Assembly: GCA_026239495.1 (NCBI GenBank)
Contig: CP110830.1
Span: 1,736,001 to 1,800,000 of the forward strand
Direction: 5' to 3'
From: Spiroplasma phoeniceum
Lineage (GTDB): Bacteria; Bacillota_I; Bacilli_A; Mycoplasmatales; Mycoplasmataceae
DNA length: 64,000 nt
Both the position numbers and the translations under genes were made by a program. The notes beneath the pieces were generated by a model. It saw only the letters and a list, made by a program, of their open reading frames with translations, did not search any database and was not told the origin of the DNA. Shown here in pieces: positions 43,155 to 53,955 of this stretch. How positions within the stretch are numbered: the first letter of the stretch is position 1; each line of letters opens with the position of its first letter.

Positions 43155-44891
43155 TTATAACCCCATTTTAAAACGATATGGATAAGAACCATAAAACAAA
43201 GCATCATATGGGTTATGATACATTTTACTATCGGGTATGTTTGTTTTGGTATCACTAAATCTTAGTTCACTAATGCACTTGTCTAAAAATGGGAAGTTAT
43301 CTAAAATACCATATATTTTACCTTGAACAAACATTTTTCTTATTCAGGTTACGCGATTGATTATACCCGCCTCTTTATTAAGAGATGTCTGATGTTTTTT
43401 GGCTTTAAACATCTTAATTTTATAACCTAAATAAGGGTAAATATCTTCTTGTAATTTTTGCATAAAATCGTGGGCATTAATATCATAATGAAATGTAGCA
43501 TATTCAAAACCATCAAATTTATCAAATGTATTAATTATTCATTGTCCGTAATGTTCAACTATTTCATTTAAATTCATTGCGTTTTTTGGTGTAACAACAT
43601 TTTCTTCAATTAAATATTTATCATATTCATTATTTTCATTAATTTTATAACCACTAAATAAAAATATCGTATGGTCTTCACTACCATTAGCATAATCAAC
43701 ACCAATTGAATAACTATCAAATTGATAATTTTTTGTATTAGAATTATAAAAATCTTGTAGATTATAATCTTTAATATATTTACAATAATTTCGTAAAACA
43801 TAAATACTGGGGTCATTGTCATTATATTCAAAACCATAATATTCAAGTTCAAATAAATCAGGTCGCCCTTCTTTATTTGTTAAAACAAGTTTTTTAGTAA
43901 TATCAGGTATTTTATTTCAAACAGCACCCATTGTTAATCTTAAATTAAAAACACCCAAACCATTAAATGCCTGTGTATTTTCTGAATATACTTGATTGTG
44001 TTCTTTTAAAATGTTTTTAATTCTTTCATTTAAAGGTAAAAATGGCGTTACAAATTTTTCATAAAAGACATGGTATTTATCAAAAGGGTTAAAAGTAAAT
44101 TGATTAGAATATGTTTTATGAAAATATGTTGTTACTGTTATGTGTTGTTTTGCTATGTTGTCTCATTCTTGAAATGTCCAAGATAATTCTTTTACTGGAA
44201 TAGGATTATCTAAATTATATTGTTTATTATCATTTTCATCCGTGTATTTTTTATAAGATACTTTTAAACTTTTAGAACGAAACATTAAAACTCTTAAATT
44301 ATTATATCTTTTATCTAGTTCTTTGTCCGTTAAAATTTCTTTTTCTTCAGCATGTATCATTTCATCTGTTCGCGCCGATATAATACCACTACCTTTGCCA
44401 ACTTTTCCCATAATTTTATTACCATTAGCATAACCAGCAAAGGCAATGCGAACACCACTATGAAAAACAATTTCACCACCTTCTTTAACATTTTTAGGTC
44501 AAACAATGTCATTGTCATTGTCGGGTCCTATATCAACCCCATATTTATCATATAAATAATTACAGACATTAATTGTATCATCAAATTTGGTATCTTCGTG
44601 GGTGTTGGCGTATCTTCGTAAAATATTAGATGAAGCATCGGTAAAATTACAAGCAAAAAACAATTTTTCTACTAAATGATTTCATGTTTTATTAGTACCA
44701 CGTCCCGCTGAAACAAACTTAAAAAAACTTGGCGAAGTAAAATATCGGGCATAACTATCACCGACAAAGTCTTTAAATACTTCTCAATCAAAACCAAAAT
44801 TATAGTCACTAAAATTTAAATCATATTTTTTATTTAAATGTTCATAACTAGTAATTCGTTTTTTATTATTAATTTTACCAAATTCTTGCAT
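43155..44891 (-). CDS. Phage terminase large subunit
   Basis: The packaging motor ATPase and nuclease of tailed phages cuts concatemeric DNA and pumps it into the capsid. The 578-aa frame is intact once TGA is read as Trp. The ATPase part shows a P-loop-like SAGRGTNKTW near residue 62 and an acidic Walker-B-like ARTDEMIHAEE near 170. The nuclease domain shows FDSYSIGVDYANGSEDHTIF near 385, the usual first-Asp strand, a middle strand with a further acidic residue (ATFHYDINAHDF), and a late Asp-rich end (NPYDALFYGSYPYRF). It is divergent to the structural genes and convergent with none. It is the strongest single proof that a dsDNA tailed phage contributed this region. Confidence 0.82.
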
Positions 44892-44957
44892 ATTTATTGA
44901 CCTTTTTATTTTATATATAATACATTATAAGAAAAAATGAAAGGAATTTGTATAAAA

Positions 44958-45938
44958 ATGAGAAAATTTAAACATTTAATATTTGATGAACGAGATTTAT
45001 TTAAGGATTTATTGTTATCTGATACTTGTAAAAAGAAAAATGGCATAATTAATTTATCTGAAATATCACGACAAACGGGTCGTGGAATTAATACTGTTAA
45101 AAGAGAAATTAATCGATTTAAAAATATACAAGATTATAATCCATATCAAGCACAAAAAGATTATAAACAAAAACGTAAAAAATGTATTAAAAAACTACCT
45201 AAATTTACAAAAGAGCAGTTAGATTTTATTAAAATAAGATTTAATAAATACCGCGATACACCCGAACAATTGATTTATCGTTATTTCTTGGAGTTTGGTG
45301 TTAAATTTCCTGCTTGTGTTAAAACATTGTATAAATGAATTTGCTTAGGTAAATTTGGATTAAAAAAAGAAAATTTACCCCATCGTGGTAAAAAATATAA
45401 AACAAAAGGAAAACCTGATAATCGTGGTAAATTAACTAACTTTAAATCAATTTGAGATATTGAAAATAAAGTTTCTAATGTTGGATGATTTGAAATGGAT
45501 ACTGTTGTAGGAAAAGACCATCAATCTAGTAATTTAGTTTTAGTAGAACAATCAAGTAAAAATTATTTTGTAATGAAATTAAAAAATAATACTGCTAATG
45601 AAGTTTTAGAAAAATTTAAAGAGATTGTTAAAAAAAATAATTTAATTAGGAAAATTAAAGGAATAATAACTGATAGAGGAAAAGAATTTAGTAAATGAAG
45701 AGAAATGGAAATATTTACTGAAACACAAGTTTATTTTTGTGACCCCAGTAAACCACAACAAAAACCATTAATTGAGCATATGAACGGCGAATTTAGATAT
45801 TGACTTTCTAAGGGAATTGATTTTAATAATATTAGTCAAAAAATGATAGATTGAGTAGTTAATGTTATAAATGATAAACTCCGACCATGTTTAAATTGAC
45901 TAAATGCAAAGACAATGTTTTTACAAAATTTTAAATAA
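44958..45938 (+). CDS. IS30-family transposase
   Basis: A 326-aa intact protein from ATG 44958, chosen because AAGGA lies 12-16 nt upstream; an in-frame ATG at 44937 would add 7 residues. The N-terminal helix-turn-helix reads INLSEISRQTGRGINTVKRE. An Arg/Lys-rich linker follows, then the IS30 DDE domain: WFEMDTVVGKDHQ (first Asp), IKGIITDRGKEFS (second Asp) and PLIEHMNGEFRYWLSKGIDF (Glu). Plectroviruses of Spiroplasma (SpV1 type) carry IS30-type transposases, so the gene may come from such a virus. No surrounding SpV1 genes are seen. Clear terminal repeats are not visible. Confidence 0.88.
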
Positions 45939-46107
45939 ATTTATTAGTTAAAATTTAATAAATTATTTTTAGTGTGATTAAATATGAATAAAATAAGATA
46001 AAATTACAAAAATTTAATTTTTTATGAAAAAGTTGTTGCAATTTATTAAAAATATTTTATTATTAACTTAACAAGATATAAATTTGCCGTTTATATCTAC
46101 ACAGCGC
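45939..46107. other. Intergenic segment with a 9-bp hairpin
   Basis: AT-rich sequence after the IS30 transposase without a gene. AGATATAAA (46074-46082) and TTTATATCT (46090-46098) form a perfect stem with a TTGCCG-type loop just before the broken edge of an IS5-like copy at about 46108. There is no T run after it, so it is not a standard terminator. It may be part of the IS30 end. Confidence 0.35.
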
Positions 46108-47181
46108 CAATGTTAAATATTTTACAAGTAGCTGAAATAGAAAAATTTAAAAAAGGTGGCAAAACTAATAAATTATCACTAGAAAATCGGCTACTGATGA
46201 CTTTATCGTATTGACGAGAATATCGGAGTTATTTTCATCTTGCTAAAAGTTTTGATATTAATGAATATAGTTTTTATCGCAATATCAAGTGAATTGAAGG
46301 TATTTTAATTAAACACTCTGATTTTCAACAACTCGCTGGTAAAAAATCACTAATAAATGATTATTTTAATGATAAAACTATTATTATTGATGCTACCGAA
46401 ACCCCAATCCAACGCCCAAAAAAAGACAAAAACAATCTTATTCTGGTAAAAAGAAAAAACACACAATTAAAACACAAGTAATTATCGAACAAGAAACCAA
46501 AAAATTATTGCAACAATTTTTTCACTTGGTAAAAAACACGATTATGCTTTATTTAAAGAATCAAAAATCGCAATTTTAAAAAATACCAAATTAATAGTTG
46601 ATAGTGGTTATCAAGGAATACAAAAAATTCACAATAATGTTATAATGCCCACAAAGAAAACTAAGAAAAAACATTTAAATAAAGAACAAAAACAACATAA
46701 TAGACTAGTTTCAAAAATAAGAATTATTATTGAAAATATTTTTGCTATTCTTAAAAAATTTAAAATTATTACAGAAAAATATAGAAATCGTAGAAAACGA
46801 TTTAGTTTAAGATTTAATTTAATTGCTTCAATTTATAATTTACAATTATTATAGTTATCATAAAAGATTTATTTAAAATTAACGAATTTGAATAATAAAA
46901 TAATTTTTCGTTGTGGCAAAATATTAATTTTTTAAATAAAAGACATAATTAATTAAAATTATAATTTTATATTAACCCCTTTTTACAAATATTTGAAATT
47001 ATTTTAATGGGTTATGCAAGAAGTCTATTTAAAATTAAAGAATTTAAATAATAAATTCATTTTTTGTTGTGGCAAAATATTAAATTTTTAAATAAAAAAC
47101 ATAATTAATTAAAATTACATTTTTCTATTAGTGTCTTTTTACAAATATTTGCAATTTTTTAATAGGTTACGCAAGAAGTCT
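46108..47181 (+). mobile_element. IS5-like hybrid: truncated copy with subtype B start, subtype A end and a subtype B tail
   Basis: The left 140 bp are missing. The sequence begins inside OrfA in subtype B form (KLSLENRLLMTLSYWREYRS, HLAKSFDIN), changes to subtype A around 46370-46400 (IIIDATETPIQ, then the NNVIMPTKKTKKKHLNK block) and ends with a subtype A terminus at 47026. From 47027 to 47181 a second, subtype B right end follows (GGTTACGCAAGAAGTCT). The mosaic is best explained by homologous recombination between copies. The transposase is incomplete. Confidence 0.75.
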
Positions 47182-47199
47182 AATATATCGTTCTCGTTT

Positions 47200-49428
47200 T
47201 TAATATTCATTTCGTAATACATTTTTTATAGTTGTAGTTAATAATGTTGTTAAATCCTTTCCTTTTCCAGTTGGATCATTTATATTATTTTTTTCTTCCA
47301 AACTACCTGAATAATCAGATGTTAAATTAATTTCTTTATTTAAAACATTATTTAAATTATTTTTAAAACTTTGTAAAGAAAATGATGAATGGAACGTAAT
47401 TCCTTTATAATTAATTGAGGCTTCAGCCCCCGCGTTTCACCAATACCTCCCTTTTGTGTTTGTGCAACTAAAGATAAAAAAATATATATTGGTTGAATCA
47501 TGTCACAAATAATAACCATCATAAGCTGAGTTACTGCCAAAATTTGAATAATGAGCATTGGCATTTGACAAAAACTTATTATAATTATGACTACCAGTAC
47601 CATTATCCATTTTATTTGATGAAATTCCTGATTTATTAAATGTTGTGTCGTTTAAAGTGCACGAATTATATCTTGAATTAGCTAATCCTTGTATTTCAAT
47701 CGTAAAACTAGAATAATTTTTTTTAAATAGACTTCTTGCGATACCTGGTTTTATTATTAAAATATTATTATAAAATATAATTTATGAGGATATTAAATTA
47801 TGAAATTTGATGAATTTAAAAATATTAATGATAAAGAATGATTAAGATTAACAGGAATAAAACAAGATATTTTTAATAAAATGTTAGATATTTTACAAGT
47901 AGCTGAAATAGAAAAATTTAAAAAAGGTGGCAAAGCTAATAAATTATCACTAGAAAATCGATTATTGATGACTTTATCGTATTGACGAGAATATCGAACT
48001 TATTTTCATCTTGGAAAAAATTTCGGAATTAGTGAAGCTAATTGTTATCGCAATATCAAGTGAATTGAAGATATTTTAATTAAACACCCTGATTTTCAGC
48101 AAGTTGCTGGTAAAAAAGCACTAATAAATGATTATTTTAATTATAAAACTATTATTATTGATGCTACCGAAACCCCAATCCAACGCCCAAAAAAAGACAA
48201 AAACAATCTTATTCTGGTAAAAAGAAAAAACACACTATTAAAACACAAGTAATTATCGAACAAGAAACCAAAAAAATTATTGCAACAAGTTTTTCACTTG
48301 GTAAAAAACACGATTATGCTTTATTTAAAGAATCAAAAATCGCAATTTTAAAAAATACCAAATTAATAGTTGATAGTGGTTATCAAGGAATACAAAAAAT
48401 TCACAATAATGTTATAATGCCCACAAAGAAAACTAAGAAAAAACATTTAAATAAAGAACAAAAACAACATAATAGACTAGTTTCAAAAATAAGAATTATT
48501 ATTGAAAATATTTTTGCTATTCTTAAAAAATTTAAAATTATTACAGAAAAATATAGAAATCGTAGAAAACGATTTAGTTTAAGATTTAATTTAATTGCTT
48601 CAATTTATAATTTACAATTATTATAGTTATCATAAAAGATTTATTTAAAATTAACGAATTTGAATAATAAAATAATTTTTCGTTGTGGCAAAATATTAAA
48701 TTTTTAAATAAAAGACATAATTAATTAAAATTATAATTTTATATTAACCCCTTTTTACAAATATTTGAAATTATTTTAATGGGTTATGCAAGAAGTCTAT
48801 TTAAATAAAGAACAAAAACAACATAATAGACTAGTTTCAAAAATAAGAATTATTATTGAAAATATTTTTGCTATTCTTAAAAAATTTAAAATTATTACAG
48901 AAAAATATAGAAATCGTAGAAAACGATTTAGTTTAAGATTTAATTTAATTGCTTCAATTTATAATTTACAATTATTATAGTTATCATAAAAGATTTATTT
49001 AAAATTAACTAATTTGAATAATAAAATAATTTTTCGTTGTGGCAAAATATTAATTTTTTAAATAAAAGACATAATTAATTAAAATTATAATTTTATATTA
49101 ACCCCTTTTTACAAATATTTGAAATTATTTTAATGGGTTATGCAAGAAGTCTAATGTATTTCAATCATCAGCATGTTCTTTTCAATTAAATGAAATTATT
49201 TTGTAGTTAAGATGCGGGTAACGGGTTTCTCCGTCTCAAAAACTCGTTGTAAATTGGACCAAGTTTGTTTATCTTTAAAAGTTGGATATGTTGGGTCGAT
49301 ATTATATTGACTATTAGAAATATTATTTAAATAATTTTTGGTTAAATTTATTGCCTTTGATAAAAAACAGTTGAGCCTAAAATTGATAACAATAATGTAC
49401 TTAAAAATATATTTATTCAAGTCTTCAT
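47200..49428 (-). pseudogene. Secreted or membrane-anchored protein, split by an IS pair and frameshifted
   Basis: It starts on the minus strand at ATG 49428 with a signal-anchor (MKTWINIFLSTLLLSILGST). A missing base near 49365 shifts into AINLTKNYLNNISNSQYNID and DKQTWSNLQRVFETEKP. A second shift near 49200 gives FNWKEHADDWNT. After removal of the IS pair 47729-49152 and one AAT, the frame continues as FKKNYSSFTIEIQGLANSRY, GYYLWHDSTNIYFFIFS and YWWNAGAEASI, to the TAA at 47200-47202. The joined product would be about 265 aa. It resembles surface proteins of spiroplasmas in composition only; no family is recognised. Confidence 0.5.
47729..49152 (+). mobile_element. IS5-like tandem: one complete copy plus the tail of a second
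   Basis: A complete subtype A copy (47729-48798, with both transposase frames open and the second ending at 48626) is followed directly by the last 354 bp of another copy in the same direction (48799-49152, starting ATTTAAATAAAG within OrfB). AAT flanks the whole (47726-47728 and 49153-49155). The arrangement fits insertion of one copy into another with later loss of the duplicated left parts by recombination between direct repeats. Confidence 0.85.
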
Positions 49429-49671
49429 TTTTAATTATTCCTAATTTTTAATGCTAGTATCTACTACATAAAAGTCACACACTATAATAATAATAGTTTA
49501 ATAACTTAAATAATAAGTTAAATTTTTTTATAAACTTGACTAATATTTTAAACTGTGTACCTATCCACATAAGTTCAGTTTTCTAAAATCTATCTTTTTT
49601 TTCTCATAAACTTTTTACATTTGTAGGAAATATTTGATATTTAAAAAAATTTGTTCATTATTAAAAAATAA
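49429..49671. other. Intergenic segment between the jag end and the secreted-protein remnant
   Basis: 243 bp without a gene. It contains CTATCCACA at about 49561, one mismatch from a DnaA box, and T-rich runs. A single box is not evidence of an origin. Confidence 0.3.
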
Positions 49672-50256
49672 TTATTTTTTATAATTATACTTAAGAACAA
49701 TTTGGCGAGTATTTTCCGAGCTAATTGACTTTGAAATTACTTCTGGAAATTTTAGAACATTACTATGAACTAATTTTCGTTGTTCTTTATTCATAACAGG
49801 CAATAATTGATCTTTTTTTGATGATAAAACTCTATTCACAAAACTTTGTGCAGCTTCTAATAACATTACTTTATCATAATTAAAAATAATAATAAATTTA
49901 AAATCATTTTGAAATTTACGACTAATATATGTCTGTAATAATGTTTCTAGAATAAAAACAAAGTCAAAAATATTAATATTTATTTTAAAACCTCTAATAT
50001 TTAATGTAATTAAAAATTGTTTATTATAATATGAAAAAGACATCTCATAATCTTTAGTTAATAAGATGTCTTTGATAAGACCGCCTAAATGTTCTTTACA
50101 AAAAGAAATAATATCATTAATTTCAAAAAAGGTTACTTCTATTCGCTGAAAAAATAATTTTGTTGATAATTCAGTTTTATAAAACAAGTTTTTATTTGAA
50201 TTATTTAAAAATTCTCTAAATTTTTTTTGCGACTTAAATTTTTTTATGAAAATCAT
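49672..50256 (-). CDS. jag: Jag/KhpB-like RNA-binding protein with R3H domain
   Basis: A 194-aa protein encoded directly after yidC (TAATG overlap), the standard place of jag (spoIIIJ-associated). The C-terminal third is an R3H-type domain: EAAQSFVNRVL, then NKEQRKLVHSNVLKFP with the Arg-x3-His core, and SKSISSENTRQIVLKY at the end. The first two thirds correspond to the Jag N-terminal and KH regions but are very divergent, and I cannot see the GxxG loop of a KH domain. KhpB-type proteins bind RNA and affect division and envelope growth in Firmicutes; the role in a wall-less cell is unknown. Confidence 0.75.
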   Translation of the reverse strand: MIFIKKFKSQKKFREFLNNSNKNLFYKTELSTKLFFQRIEVTFFEINDIISFCKEHLGGLIKDILLTKDYEMSFSYYNKQFLITLNIRGFKININIFDFVFILETLLQTYISRKFQNDFKFIIIFNYDKVMLLEAAQSFVNRVLSSKKDQLLPVMNKEQRKLVHSNVLKFPEVISKSISSENTRQIVLKYNYKK

Positions 50257-51533
50257 TAATCTTTATTTTTTTTCTTACTATGTAAAGAAAATTTAGATTT
50301 TTTAGGTTTTGATTTAACCGGATTATAAGAAATTTTATCGGCATTATTTGTTTTTAATTGTTTTGTTTTTGTAATTTCAACATTTTCAATATTATTAGTT
50401 ATTTTTAAATGTTGTTTTCTAACAAATAAATGTTTAATTCTTTGTCCAAACGATTCTTTGTTTTTATTTTTTTTACTTCGTTTCTTAAATCGTAAGAAAT
50501 GAAATCCTAATGTTTGTAAAATTTGAATAAAGGCTGAGAAAATTCAATAAATAGCAACTCCAGATGCAATTGAAATTGTAACTACAAAGAAGACAACAAT
50601 CATTACTCCTTGCATAATAAATTGCCGCTTACGTGCTTTTTTCTGTTCCTTTGTAATAATTCTTGTTTTACGAAGATTTAAAATAGTTGGTAAAATCATC
50701 GAAAGAATTTGAATAGGCAAATATACAAATAATAAGGCTAAATAAACATAATTCGCACTAGTAATCATATCTCATGGCTTTTCAATTAAAGAAATTTGCC
50801 CAATTGTCGCCATTTTTAATTCTCGTGTTGCTCTAACAACAGTATACATCGCAATTAAAAACGGAATTGATAAAAAAGACGAACCAATTGTGGATAATGG
50901 CGAAACTCGTTCTTTGCGATACAACTGCATCATTTCCATTTGTTGCTTTTGTTTTGCCGTTGGATCTTTTGAACCCTTATATTTGGCCTGAATTTCTGCT
51001 TGTTTAATTTGCATTAATTGCATTTTGTCTTGATTTCGTTGTGCTTTTCAACTAAATATTAAAGTAATTAAACGCACAATTAATGAAGTTAAGAATAATG
51101 CGCCAATAATTCCCGCACCATTATCTAATCCACCAAAACAATAAATTAAATTAACTAAAATTCAAGCAACAGGAAACACAAAACAACCATAAAATGGTGA
51201 AGATGTTTTAACAAAAGCATCAGATCATGTTCTAATTGCTAAATATGGATATTCATATAGTTGTCCATTTTCAAAATGAAAAAAGTGTTCTTTCCCAACA
51301 TTAACGTATCCTAAAATAATTTCAAAGAAAACTCCGGGTTTATATACTTTCTGGCCAGAAACATCCAAAATTTGGGCTGTCCCATATTTCGGAACCATCA
51401 TTTGCCCACAACCTCATAACATTGATATAATTAAAAAAAAATACAAGACTAATTTTATTCATTTCCAGGCAATTGAATATCAAGGTTTTCGCGTTCTTTT
51501 CCCTTCGGAGAAAATATAATCACAATAGTTCAC
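50256..51533 (-). CDS. yidC: Membrane protein insertase YidC/Oxa1
   Basis: This insertase integrates membrane proteins with or without SecYEG. The 425-aa protein starts at GTG 51533, chosen because GGAGGCGGA lies just upstream and the frame has no closer ATG. A membrane segment with a Cys (LVLYFFLIISMLWGCGQMM) is a candidate lipoprotein-like anchor. The conserved core follows: WSDAFVKTSSPFYGCF, NGAGIIGALFLTSLIVRLIT, a coiled loop (QDKMQLMQIKQAEIQAKYKG), LSIPFLIAMYTVVRAT and membrane helices up to GVAIYWIFSAFIQILQT. A long basic C-terminal tail probably contacts ribosomes. It overlaps jag and lies 15 nt after rnpA. Confidence 0.93.
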
Positions 51534-51548
51534 TATTCCGCCTCCTTT

Positions 51549-51878
51549 TTAAATTTTGATTTGATTTAATAAAATTTCTTTATTAATTAAATAACTATTG
51601 TTAAAATATGATTTTCGAACAATAATGATTTGATCGTAACCTTCTGTTGCTGAAAAATCAAAATTTAAAATACTTCGAATTTGTCTTTTTACTTTATTTC
51701 TAACAACGGCATTCCCTAATTTTTTACCAACAGATATTCCAAAACGATGATAATTAAGATCATTTCTTTTAAAATAAATAAAATAAGGGTTAGTTTTAAT
51801 AAAAGAACGATTATTTATTATTTTTTGAAATTCATAATTTTTTTTAACAATAAATTTTTTTTTCACATTTTGACACAA
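51549..51878 (-). CDS. rnpA: Ribonuclease P protein component
   Basis: The protein subunit of RNase P, which trims tRNA 5' leaders with the RNA subunit. The 109-aa frame contains the RNR-type signature GNAVVRNKVKRQIRSIL after GISVGKKL, then a short hydrophobic strand (YDQIIIVRKSYF). The assigned ATG at 51878 could be replaced by later starts, since there is no clear ribosome site. It lies between rpmH and yidC, the classic order. Confidence 0.92.
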   Translation of the reverse strand: MCQNVKKKFIVKKNYEFQKIINNRSFIKTNPYFIYFKRNDLNYHRFGISVGKKLGNAVVRNKVKRQIRSILNFDFSATEGYDQIIIVRKSYFNNSYLINKEILLNQIKI

Positions 51879-51908
51879 ATAGAAAAATAAATTATTTTAC
51901 CCGCATTT

Positions 51909-52043
51909 TTAAGCTGATAATACTTTTCTCCCTTTCGCTCTTCTTTTACTTAAAACTTTACGGCCTGAAGCTGATTGCATTCTTGCTCGAAAACCATGTG
52001 TTCTTTTATGTTTAATTTTACTTGGTTGTCACGTTCTTTTCAT
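51909..52043 (-). CDS. rpmH: 50S ribosomal protein L34
   Basis: A 44-aa very basic protein, [20 protein letters not shown] then [19 protein letters not shown], a textbook L34 (Trp coded by TGA). AAGGAGG precedes the ATG. It is too short for most ORF cut-offs but unmistakable. In most bacteria dnaA lies on the far side of rpmH; here that side is occupied by IS3-type debris. Confidence 0.97.
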
Positions 52044-52158
52044 TACTAGCACCTCCTTATGATATAAATTATTAAGATATCATATAAATGATATATTAAT
52101 TAATAAAAAATATCAATTAAAATAATATTTTTTAAAAAATAAAAATGAAGATTAAGAC

Positions 52159-52954
52159 TGCACCCCAAAAAGTAAGTAAAATTAAAAAAGAACTTTACTG
52201 AACTTTTTACACATTTTCAAATAACTGAGAATTATTTTTTTAATTTAAAATGCTTTTTAATTCAAATTGAATTGGAGGAATTTTTAATTTTAAAACCTTT
52301 CTATAATTATTATACTCAACAATATAATTATCTATAATATTTTTTAGCTCATTAAAATTTTTGTATTTTGTTATATTTTTATTTTCTGTTTTTAAAATTG
52401 AAAACCAATTTTCAATAGGTGAATTATCTAAACAATTTACGCGCCGAGAAATACTTATAGTTACTCCATAAGCTCTTAATAAATCAAAATATGCATGTGA
52501 AGTAAAATGAATGCCTTAATCAGAATTAATTATTAATTGACCAGGTTTAATTTTTCTATTAATTAAGATTTGTTTTAAAAAATTAATTACTCAATTTACT
52601 TTTAGCCTTACTGTTAGTGAGTATCCAACAATTGCATTACTAAATAAGTCTTTAATAGCAAATAAATATACTGATTCTGAGTATATTTTAATTATTGTAA
52701 TATCAGTTGATCATTTTTGATTCATTTGATTAGAATGAAAATTAAGTTTAAGTAAATAGTGGTATTTTTTATGTTCATATAACATATTATTAAAATGTTT
52801 AATTCGTTTTTTATGTTTAATTCTAAATTCAGAACATATTTGTAATATCTTCATATAACGATATATAGTACTTGTTGATATTTTTATTTTTTGTTCTTCC
52901 AAATCAAGTTTTATTTGTCGATGAAATTTATTTTTATTGTTTTTTAAAATTATT
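52159..52954 (-). mobile_element. IS3-type debris: IS150-like left end plus half of another IS3 element
   Basis: Positions 52159-52205 repeat the TGCACC...AAGTAAG left end of the IS150-like element. From about 52206 the sequence is the 3' half of the other IS3 type (same as 61629-62360). OrfB is on the minus strand from about 52954 to TTA at 52240, broken by stops (for example in LINSDxGIHF at about 52520). The element is cut by a MITE at 52955 and, beyond it, by an IS5-like end. Confidence 0.7.
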
Positions 52955-53105
52955 GATAGCATTACAAAAGTTGAGGTTTTATAAAAAATATAAATAAAAT
53001 AATTGGATAAATTTTTAAAAATCCTGATTTATTAGTGTTTTAAATTCATCAATAACATTAAAAAAATACTTTTTATACCAAAACCTCAACCCTTTTCTTA
53101 CTACC
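52955..53105 (+). mobile_element. MITE-like element, copy 4 (in an IS3-type transposase)
   Basis: 151 bp from GATAGCATTACAAAAG to CTTACTACC, with a perfect 8-bp duplication AAATTATT (52947-52954 and 53106-53113). It differs from the copy at 33080 by only a few bases. The right flank passes into the last 34 bp of an IS5-like left end (to about 53147). Confidence 0.88.
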
Positions 53106-53147
53106 AAATTATTTTAATAATAAAACCAGGTATCGCAAGAAGTATAA

Positions 53148-53829
53148 TGAACCAATTTGTTTTTTAATTTGTTCAGCAGTAACAACACTAATTGAAATAG
53201 TATGCTTCGCACGAATGTATTTTAAGATTTCTTCATCAATATAATTTCCAGCAGTTTTAATTGATTTACTTTCAACAATTCCACCAGCCGAGATAATAGC
53301 ATAACTTGATTTTCCACCACCAATGTCTAAAATAAAAGTTCCTTTTGGTGCAAAAATATTTTCACCCGCGCCTAAGGCAGCCATTAATGAATATTCCTCA
53401 ATTTTTACAAAGTCAGCACCAATATTTTTACACATCTTGATTATTGCTTGTTTTTCTAAGTCTGTAATATTTTTGGGACATGCAATTAAAACAATAGCAT
53501 TTTTTCATAAATCAGTTACTTTTGCTTTTTTCCCTATTTGTTGAATAAATTCTTCTGCAATAGTTAAGTTTGTAACTGCTCCATTACGTAATGGTGAGTA
53601 AATTTCAATTTTATAGTGTATTTTGCCAATTAACTTTTTAGAATCATCACCTAATGCTATTAGTTTCTTATTTCCGTTTTCATATGCCATTACTGATGCT
53701 TCATTAAAAATAATGCCCCCCAGCAACATAAGCAATTGAATTATTAGTTCCTAAATCGATAGCAATGAATTTCCGGGGTGATTTTGGTGAAATGTTAAAT
53801 GTATTTTTCAATACGGCTGATATTACCAT
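53148..53829 (-). pseudogene. mreB: Truncated, frameshifted mreB paralogue
   Basis: On the minus strand a good start (GGAAGGAG, then ATG at 53829) opens KNTFNISPKSPRKFIAIDLG, then TNNSIAYVAGG, an actin-fold phosphate-1 loop. A one-base change near 53718 shifts the frame. The remainder reads FNEASVMAYENGNKKLIALG, IVLIACPKNITDLEKQA, FILDIGGGKSSYAIISAGG and IKKQIGSLYF, where it is cut after about 225 codons by IS debris. MreB paralogues build the internal ribbon of spiroplasmas. Here the third domain, including the adenosine motif, is missing, so it is dead. It is clearly different in sequence from the intact copy at 55679. Confidence 0.82.
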
Positions 53830-53955
53830 CTTTAAAATGTCTCCTTCCGTTTATTTCTTCGTTAAAAAACATAGCAATAATAATAACATAATAATTTTCT
53901 TAAATATTAAAACCTTTATTTGTTATAAAACATTTAATATCAAATAACCTTTGTT

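Noticed and set aside
44352-44555. Plus-strand frame opposite the terminase gene
   Set aside because: It lies fully within the intact 578-aa terminase on the other strand and has a low-complexity product.
44958-45938. Integrated SpV1-type plectrovirus genome
   Set aside because: Only the IS30-type transposase fits; no run of small plectrovirus coat and replication genes surrounds it, and the neighbours are tailed-phage genes.
49561-49569. DnaA-box-like CTATCCACA in the intergenic region after jag
   Set aside because: A single near-match with no cluster, no dnaA or dnaN gene and no AT-unwinding repeats; not enough for an origin.
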